Shown here: piece after piece, positions 1 through 4,319 of the stretch
Layout of the letters: every line of letters starts with the position of its first letter
Position numbering within the stretch: the stretch's first letter is position 1
Assembly: GCA_947470885.1 (NCBI GenBank)
Contig: CANIXE010000097.1
Coordinates: forward strand, 1 to 7,884
Direction of reading: 5' to 3'
DNA length: 7,884 nucleotides
From: Planctomycetota bacterium
Lineage (GTDB): Bacteria; Planctomycetota; UBA11346
The notes under the pieces: generated by a model
What the model was told of the DNA's origin: nothing
Databases searched by the model: none
What the model saw: only the letters and a program-made list of their open reading frames with translations
Translations under genes and position numbers: made by a program

Positions 1-994
1 CGATGCTCTACTCACGGTGATGGTGATCACCGGACCTCTGCGAATCACTTTGGGTCAGGGTGTGCCAGCCCAGGTGACGCTGATCGCCACCGGTTCACCC
101 ACGTCGTTCTCGGCTGTGAATCTGCCTGCGGGCCTGACGTTGAGCAATGCTGGTCTAATCAGTGGTTCACCCCGAACACTGGGAACAACCCAGGTCAATG
201 TGACCGCCAGCAACGCCGAGGGTTCCGGAACTACGGTGGTGACGATCATCGTCATCACTCCGATTGAGGCCTTTGTCACGCGATTCTATGAGCAGTGTCT
301 CAATCGGGCTCCTGATGCGAATGGTCTATCATCGTGGTCTTCAGCCCTGGCTTCGGGAACTCAGTCTGGGGTGGATGTCGCCCGGGGATTCATCCTCTCG
401 CCGGAATTCGGCGCACGAAACCTGAGTGACAGTGATTTCCTGAAGGTGGTCTATCGGGCGTTTTTCGATCGGGATCCTGATACCGCGGGACAGACGACCT
501 GGCAGGCCCAGCTTTCGGCCAAGGTCCTGCGGGAAGATGTGTTGTACGGATTCATTTTGAGCCAGGAATTCTCTACACTCTGCCAGCGCTATGGCATTAC
601 GGCGATCGACACCGAGAGTCAGAATGCCTACAATGTCCGCCAATTCGTCCGTCGCTTCTATCAGCAATGTCTGTCCCGCGAACCTGACGCTCAAGGCATT
701 GTCGATTGGACCAACAAGTTAATCCAAGGTTCCTTATTGGGGGTTGATGTGGCCCGAGGCTTCGTTCTTAGCCAGGAATTCCGTCAACGGACGTTGACAG
801 ACCAAGCTTATCTGACGATCCTCTACAAAGCATTTTTCAACCGGAATCCTGATGCCGGTGGAAATGCCACCTGGTTGAACGAAATGGCCGCGGGCAAATC
901 CCGGCAGGTGGTCCTGGATGGTTTCATCTTCAGCGCTGAATTCAGTGCTCTGTGCGCTCAATATGGGATCATCCCATTTGCCACGGGTGGTTGA
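1..994 (+). CDS. Ig-like and tandem DUF4214 domain protein, 5'-truncated by window edge
   Basis: The frame is open from base 2 with no stop before the left edge. The GTG/ATG at 17-22 lies inside a beta-strand-like stretch (ALLTVMVIT), so I read it as internal and the true start as outside the window. Bases about 32-259 encode a putative Ig (He_PIG-type) domain with the pattern LPAGLTL..GLISGSP..G...V.VTA.N. Two DUF4214 copies follow, at about 260-631 and 632-991. Each has two sub-repeats of the form FY..CL.R.PD..G...W and GF..S.EF. The copies are in exact register with a 372-nt (124-aa) period. The only four cysteines sit at equivalent positions (codons 296, 581, 668, 953), suggesting one disulfide per copy and an extracytoplasmic location. 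DUF4214 has no defined biochemical role and is common in large surface or secreted proteins. The stop is TGA at 992-994. Function is unknown and domain assignment is fairly sure. Confidence 0.85.
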   Translation, partial: DALLTVMVITGPLRITLGQGVPAQVTLIATGSPTSFSAVNLPAGLTLSNAGLISGSPRTLGTTQVNVTASNAEGSGTTVVTIIVITPIEAFVTRFYEQCLNRAPDANGLSSWSSALASGTQSGVDVARGFILSPEFGARNLSDSDFLKVVYRAFFDRDPDTAGQTTWQAQLSAKVLREDVLYGFILSQEFSTLCQRYGITAIDTESQNAYNVRQFVRRFYQQCLSREPDAQGIVDWTNKLIQGSLLGVDVARGFVLSQEFRQRTLTDQAYLTILYKAFFNRNPDAGGNATWLNEMAAGKSRQVVLDGFIFSAEFSALCAQYGIIPFATGG

Positions 995-1005
995 AGTCGC
1001 TGATT

Positions 1006-1047
1006 GCGAGCTCTGCCGATGGGGTGTTTCATCTGGGCAGAGCTCGC
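1006..1047 (+). terminator. Strong hairpin just after the DUF4214 gene, candidate terminator
   Basis: A perfect 12-bp inverted repeat (GCGAGCTCTGCC at 1006-1017, GGCAGAGCTCGC at 1036-1047) starts 11 bases after the stop codon. The 18-nt loop can pair further (GATG 1018-1021 with CATC 1030-1033, two bulged bases), leaving an 8-nt loop. Position and strength fit a transcription end or mRNA-protecting hairpin. No T-run follows the right arm, so it is not a textbook intrinsic terminator. Confidence 0.5.
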
Positions 1048-1151
1048 GGCGACTGTTTAACCTGGAAAACGCAATTGAAGCGCCCTGCATCTGTGCACCA
1101 CTTGCATTTCCAGACGCACCATTTGGGTGAAACAACCGTCGAGGCAAAGAC

Positions 1152-1259
1152 TTGAAAATTACAGCTGGGATTCTGCAGATGGCCAACTCAACTGAGTCAT
1201 TGAGGTTTAAGACAATTTCAGAGACTGCTTCCCAGGTGAAAATGATGGATTCAGTCTAG
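1152..1259 (+). CDS. Possible small protein of 35 residues, unproven
   Basis: A TTG start at 1152 has a GAGG Shine-Dalgarno-like sequence at 1141-1144, seven bases upstream. The frame runs to TAG at 1257-1259. The product would be a 35-residue peptide beginning MKITAGILQMANSTES and ending MMDSV, with no membrane segment or cysteine. An internal ATG at 1179 would give 26 residues. It lies between two strong hairpins, and the 1287-1317 hairpin begins 27 bases after the stop. I recognise no family. A frame this short can easily arise by chance, so the evidence is only the well-placed ribosome-binding-like site and the flanking structures. Confidence 0.2.
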   Translation: MKITAGILQMANSTESLRFKTISETASQVKMMDSV

Positions 1260-1286
1260 CGGGTTTTTAACGGCAACGACGGTGGC

Positions 1287-1317
1287 GACCTGGATGTCAT
1301 TCGCTGACATCCAGGTC
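1287..1317. terminator. Perfect 13-bp hairpin, possible bidirectional terminator
   Basis: GACCTGGATGTCA at 1287-1299 is perfectly complementary to TGACATCCAGGTC at 1305-1317, with a 5-base loop (TTCGC). It sits between two converging transcription units, which fits a terminator used from either side. No T-run follows on either strand; the TTTTTAA at 1264-1270 lies on the wrong side for plus-strand termination. A protein-binding or RNA-structural role is possible. Confidence 0.4.
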
Positions 1318-1410
1318 AAGAGTGGTCATGAAGCTGGAGTGGAATCATCTGCGCCAAGCCCCGATGCGGGCACTAGTTTGAGTCCAACCGGAATTCGTCT
1401 CGGAGATTTG

Positions 1411-1437
1411 CGCCACCAGCAAGCCGTGTTGCTGGCG
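1411..1437 (-). terminator. Hairpin downstream of the DUF167 gene, candidate operon end
   Basis: CCAGCAA (1416-1422) pairs with TTGCTGG (1429-1435) around a 6-base loop. Two more G/C pairs (1411-1412 with 1436-1437) form beyond a 3-base bulge. On the minus strand it begins 25 bases after the DUF167 stop codon, a usual place for the end of the xseA-reductase-DUF167 transcript. There is no T-run after it, so factor-dependent or 3'-protecting function is as likely as intrinsic termination. Confidence 0.35.
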
Positions 1438-1462
1438 AGGGCCTGCGGATGAACCTGCTATT

Positions 1463-1756
1463 TCAAGCTGGCTTGGAGCGGATGGTATCGCCAGATAAGG
1501 TGGACAAACCCCGGGCCAGCACGGTCTTCAAGGGATTGCCATGGCCGGCGATGACCTCGACGGGCGCCCCAAGCCATTTTGTCAGCACGGCGCACACCGC
1601 GGCATTCGCTTTTCCATCCTCCGGGGGCGCGGCGACCTTTACTTTCAGACGGTCCCCCAATTCCCCGGCGATGGCGGAACGGCTGGCCCCAGGGACAACC
1701 TTGAGGCGGAGTTCCAGGCCGCCAGCAACGGCTTTGGCGTAGGCCGGCAGGCTCAT
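1463..1756 (-). CDS. DUF167 / YggU family protein
   Basis: The product is 97 residues, close to the usual size of this family (E. coli YggU is about 96). The family signature is intact: L.LKVVPGASR at residues 16-26, then G..GD.LKVKVAAPPEDGKAN at 31-51, then a C-terminal half with G.P.K. The fold is a small alpha/beta domain. The biochemical role is not established, and I infer none. The ATG at 1756-1754 overlaps the stop of the aldo/keto reductase gene in an ATGA, which points to translational coupling and fixes the start. The same frame stays open upstream to 2194, but that part is antisense-frame shadow of the reductase and does not resemble the family. It is the last gene of the three-gene minus-strand cluster. 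Confidence 0.9.
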   Translation of the reverse strand: MSLPAYAKAVAGGLELRLKVVPGASRSAIAGELGDRLKVKVAAPPEDGKANAAVCAVLTKWLGAPVEVIAGHGNPLKTVLARGLSTLSGDTIRSKPA

Positions 1757-2904
1757 GCCTTTGCCGCCTTGGGTCGGTAGAATTCGTTGTGGGTCTCGGT
1801 CAGCAGGGCGCGGACGTCGATGCCCGCCGGGGCCTTGGACGGATCCACCAGGGCGACGCGATCCGGCGTGGCGAACTGCCCGGGGAACCAGTGACCCTTG
1901 GATTCCAGCATGTTGTAGCGGTAGAAGCCGAAGTCCCGCATTCCGTGGCATTTCCACAGGCGGCGGAAGCGGAGGATCTCGGGAATGTTCAGACCACTGG
2001 GATCGTTGGCGTATTCCCAGCCTTCCCAGGCGCTCACCGGGTCGGCCAGTTCCCGGCCGGCGAGGGCGTGGGTGATGGCCTGGACCTGGGGATCGGCGGG
2101 GACCTGGGCGGGGAAGATCCCCTGCATTTCGGCGAGGTGGCTGTTTTCGGTGAGGCCGAAGGACAGGGTGTGCACCTGGGGTGTGCGCAGGCACCAGCGG
2201 GCGTTGAACTGGATTGGCGTCAACGGCGCGCAGTCGGCTTTCAGTTGGGTCGAGGGGTTGAATAGCTGGCCACCCTTGTCGTTGGGGGAAATGATGAACA
2301 CCCCCATACCCTTGGTGCTGGCGTAGGTCACCGCCGCGGCGTTCCGCTGGAAGAAAAAGTAGTAGTGCAGGTTGACGAAGCTGAACAGGTCGGTGGCGAT
2401 GGCGTCGATGATCACCTCCACCGGGCCGTGGGTGCTGAAGCCCACGTGGCCAATGATGCCTTCGTCCCGCAGCTTCAGCAGTTCCTCCACCGGGCCGCCC
2501 TTGGCGGTGGCCTGGGCCAGGAGTTCGCCGGTGTTGATGCCGTGCCAGCCGTACAGGTCGATGTGATCGGTGCGCAGGGCCTTCAGCTGTTCGTCCACCA
2601 GGTGGCGGGTTTCGTCGGCAGTTTTCGGCGCGCCTTTGGTCATCAGCCGGTAGCTGCTGCGGGGAATCTTCAGTTCCTGGTTCAGCACCCGGCCATAGGC
2701 GTGCTCGGACTTGCCGTAGCCGTGGGCGGTTTCGATGTGGTTGATTCCCGCATCGAGGGCGGCCTTGGTGATTCTAGTCGCCTGTTCCAGGGTGTCGTCG
2801 GGGACGAGGTCCCGAGGCTGATCCCAGCCGTGGAGGTAGCGCATGCCCCCGAGGGTGATGACGCTGAGTTCCAGGCCGGTTGTGCCGAAGGTACGGTATT
2901 CCAT
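1753..2904 (-). CDS. Aldo/keto reductase family oxidoreductase
   Basis: The 383-residue product has an aldo/keto reductase TIM-barrel fold and would reduce or oxidise a carbonyl substrate with NAD(P)H, probably in the cytosol. The N-terminus MEYRTFGTTGLELSVITLGG is typical. Positions of the catalytic tetrad are E58 (in INHIETAHGYG, where most relatives have Asp), Y63, K90 (LMTKGAPK) and H121 (LYGWHG). A later ISPNDKGGQL segment and a long C-terminal region ending near GHWFPGQFA resemble, from memory, a subgroup known from cyanobacteria. That C-terminal part exceeds the roughly 320 residues of classical members, and I see no ferredoxin-type cysteine cluster. I chose ATG 2904-2902 because GAGG at 2912-2915 lies seven bases upstream; the TTG at 2910 would be too close to it. 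The gene starts two bases after the xseA stop and overlaps the DUF167 start. The substrate cannot be told from sequence. Confidence 0.93.
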   Translation of the reverse strand: MEYRTFGTTGLELSVITLGGMRYLHGWDQPRDLVPDDTLEQATRITKAALDAGINHIETAHGYGKSEHAYGRVLNQELKIPRSSYRLMTKGAPKTADETRHLVDEQLKALRTDHIDLYGWHGINTGELLAQATAKGGPVEELLKLRDEGIIGHVGFSTHGPVEVIIDAIATDLFSFVNLHYYFFFQRNAAAVTYASTKGMGVFIISPNDKGGQLFNPSTQLKADCAPLTPIQFNARWCLRTPQVHTLSFGLTENSHLAEMQGIFPAQVPADPQVQAITHALAGRELADPVSAWEGWEYANDPSGLNIPEILRFRRLWKCHGMRDFGFYRYNMLESKGHWFPGQFATPDRVALVDPSKAPAGIDVRALLTETHNEFYRPKAAKA

Positions 2905-2906
2905 GG

Positions 2907-4259
2907 TCAAACCTCGTAGGGGGTTTCCGGTTCGTTGAGTTTCTGCCGGCGCGCGCCGGTGACCTCGGCCTCTAGCCAGCCATCGGTGGTCCGGGCCTGG
3001 AGGGCGCTGCCCACCGGGGCATCGGCGAGGGTGCGGATCAGCCGGCCTTCCGGGGTGCGGAGCACGGCGTAGCCCCGGCCGATCACCGCCAGGGGCGACA
3101 GGGCATCCAGCCGGCCGGCGGCGGCGGCCAGGCGTTCCTTCGCCCGGTCCATCCGGGTGCTGCCCGCTCGCACCAGGGCGGCCTGGGCCCCGGCGAGGCG
3201 CTCTTTCGCCCGGGCGATGGGGGCGTTGGGCGCGGCCCCCCGCAGGCGGGAACGCAGGAGATCCCAGCGGGCCCGGGCGTCGCCGCTGGCGTTGGCGATG
3301 CCGTCGTCCAGGCGAGCTCGCAGTTCATCCAGGCGCTGGATCCGCAGGTCCACCTGGTGGCGGGGCGTGCTCAGGGCCCGGTGGGAAGCCAACGCCGCCA
3401 AGCGGGTCCGGGCCTCGGTCAGCAGGTCCTCCATGGCGGTGGTGAGTTCCAGGCGGCGGACCTTCACGGTTTCTTCCAGTTCCTCCCGGATCGGCACCAC
3501 CAGTTCGGCGGCGGCGGTGGGGGTTTTCGCCCGTAAATCAGCCGCGAGGTCCGCCAGGGTCCAGTCGGTTTCGTGGCCGACGGCGCTGACCACCGGCACC
3601 GGGCAGTTGGCGATGGCCCGGACCACGGACTCCTCATTGAAGGCCCAGAGGTCCTCCAGGCTGCCGCCGCCCCGGCCGCAGATGATCACGTCCACCCGGG
3701 GATCCTGGCCGAGTTGGCGTAGGGCTTCGACGATGCCCGGGGCAGATTGCGGCCCCTGGACCGGGCAGGGGGCGTGGACCACGGGCATCCCGGGGAAGCG
3801 GGTGCGCAGGCCGGTAAGGATGTCCGCCAGGGCGGCGGATCCGGCGGCGGTGGCCACCCCCACCGCCCGGGGCAGGAAGGGCAGGTCCCGTTTCTTGTCG
3901 TCGTCAAACAGGCCGGCAGCAGCCAGCTTTTCCTTGAGGGCTTGAAGCCGCGCGGCGAGATCCCCCTGGCCCTGGGCTTCAATTTTTGTGATCACCAGCT
4001 GATAGCCGCCCCGGGGCGGATAGACGGACAGCGTGCCCCGGACGGTCACCAGGCTGCCTTCGGCGGGGGGCTTGCCGCTGCGGGCCAAGGTCGTTCTCCA
4101 CATCACGATGGAGAGGACGGCGTCCTTGTCTTTGAGCGTGGCATAGAAATGCCCGGCGGTGGACACCTTGATCTGGGAGAGTTCGCCTTTGACGTCCACA
4201 GCCCCCAGATCCTCCAGGGAGGCGGCAATGCGTTGGGTCAGGCCAGAGACGGTCCACAT
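2907..4259 (-). CDS. xseA: Exodeoxyribonuclease VII large subunit
   Basis: XseA with XseB forms exonuclease VII, which cuts single-stranded DNA from both ends in repair and recombination. The 450-residue product matches the family size (E. coli about 456). An N-terminal OB-fold (residues 1 to about 100) opens with WTVSGLTQRI and carries GHFYATLKD at 36-44. The nuclease domain follows from about 120. It carries GRGGGSLEDLWAFNEE at 195-210 and SAVGHETDWTLADLAADLRA at 225-244, followed by KTPTAAAE. A long charged helical segment then precedes the conserved C-terminal end LSPLAVIGRGYAVL. The usual TSPTGAAI..D segment is altered here to TAAGSAALAD (137-146). The ATG at 4259-4257 fits the family N-terminus, although no clear Shine-Dalgarno precedes it. 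The frame stays open far upstream, antisense to the PBP gene, without family resemblance. xseB is not in the window. This is the first gene of the minus-strand operon. Confidence 0.95.
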   Translation of the reverse strand: MWTVSGLTQRIAASLEDLGAVDVKGELSQIKVSTAGHFYATLKDKDAVLSIVMWRTTLARSGKPPAEGSLVTVRGTLSVYPPRGGYQLVITKIEAQGQGDLAARLQALKEKLAAAGLFDDDKKRDLPFLPRAVGVATAAGSAALADILTGLRTRFPGMPVVHAPCPVQGPQSAPGIVEALRQLGQDPRVDVIICGRGGGSLEDLWAFNEESVVRAIANCPVPVVSAVGHETDWTLADLAADLRAKTPTAAAELVVPIREELEETVKVRRLELTTAMEDLLTEARTRLAALASHRALSTPRHQVDLRIQRLDELRARLDDGIANASGDARARWDLLRSRLRGAAPNAPIARAKERLAGAQAALVRAGSTRMDRAKERLAAAAGRLDALSPLAVIGRGYAVLRTPEGRLIRTLADAPVGSALQARTTDGWLEAEVTGARRQKLNEPETPYEV

Positions 4260-4319
4260 GGAGGCGGATGTTCGACGTGCTGATGGACCGGCAACCGGCG
4301 GGGGGACGATCCGGTTGCC
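4260..4319. promoter_or_regulatory. Divergent intergenic region with inverted repeat abutting the PBP start
   Basis: These 60 bases separate the divergent xseA and PBP genes and must hold both promoters unless these lie inside the coding regions. GGCAACCGG at 4290-4298 and CCGGTTGCC at 4311-4319 form a perfect 9-bp inverted repeat around 12 bases. The right arm ends exactly before the PBP ATG at 4320. A G-run that could act as Shine-Dalgarno (GGGGGGA, 4300-4306) lies in the loop. It could be a translation-controlling RNA hairpin or a DNA operator. I see no clear -35/-10 pair. Confidence 0.5.

Larger units (their letters stand above)
995..1462. other. Convergent intergenic region with three hairpins and no recognised gene
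   Basis: This 468-bp gap lies between two genes that converge on it: the DUF4214 gene from the left and the DUF167 gene from the right. It is richer in A+T than the minus-strand operon and contains the hairpins at 1006-1047, 1287-1317 and 1411-1437. The only coding candidate is the weak 35-codon frame at 1152-1259. I see no tRNA, insertion sequence, direct repeat or clear sigma-70 promoter. Confidence 0.7.

Noticed and set aside
404..943. Four regularly spaced GAATTC sites
   Set aside because: They are not a separate repeat or recognition array. Each encodes the conserved Glu-Phe of a DUF4214 sub-repeat, so the spacing follows the protein repeat.
734..1186. 150-residue minus-strand open frame across the DUF4214 gene end and intergenic hairpin
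   Set aside because: It overlaps the conserved DUF4214 repeats in antisense, and its apparent internal repeats are the complement of those repeats.
1757..2194. N-terminal extension of the DUF167 protein to 243 residues
   Set aside because: The added part is Arg/Pro/His-rich and out of frame with the reductase gene. The family begins at the ATG overlapping the reductase stop.
2365..2919. 184-residue plus-strand open frame opposite the aldo/keto reductase
   Set aside because: It mirrors conserved reductase codons, and its composition is typical of a complementary-strand shadow.
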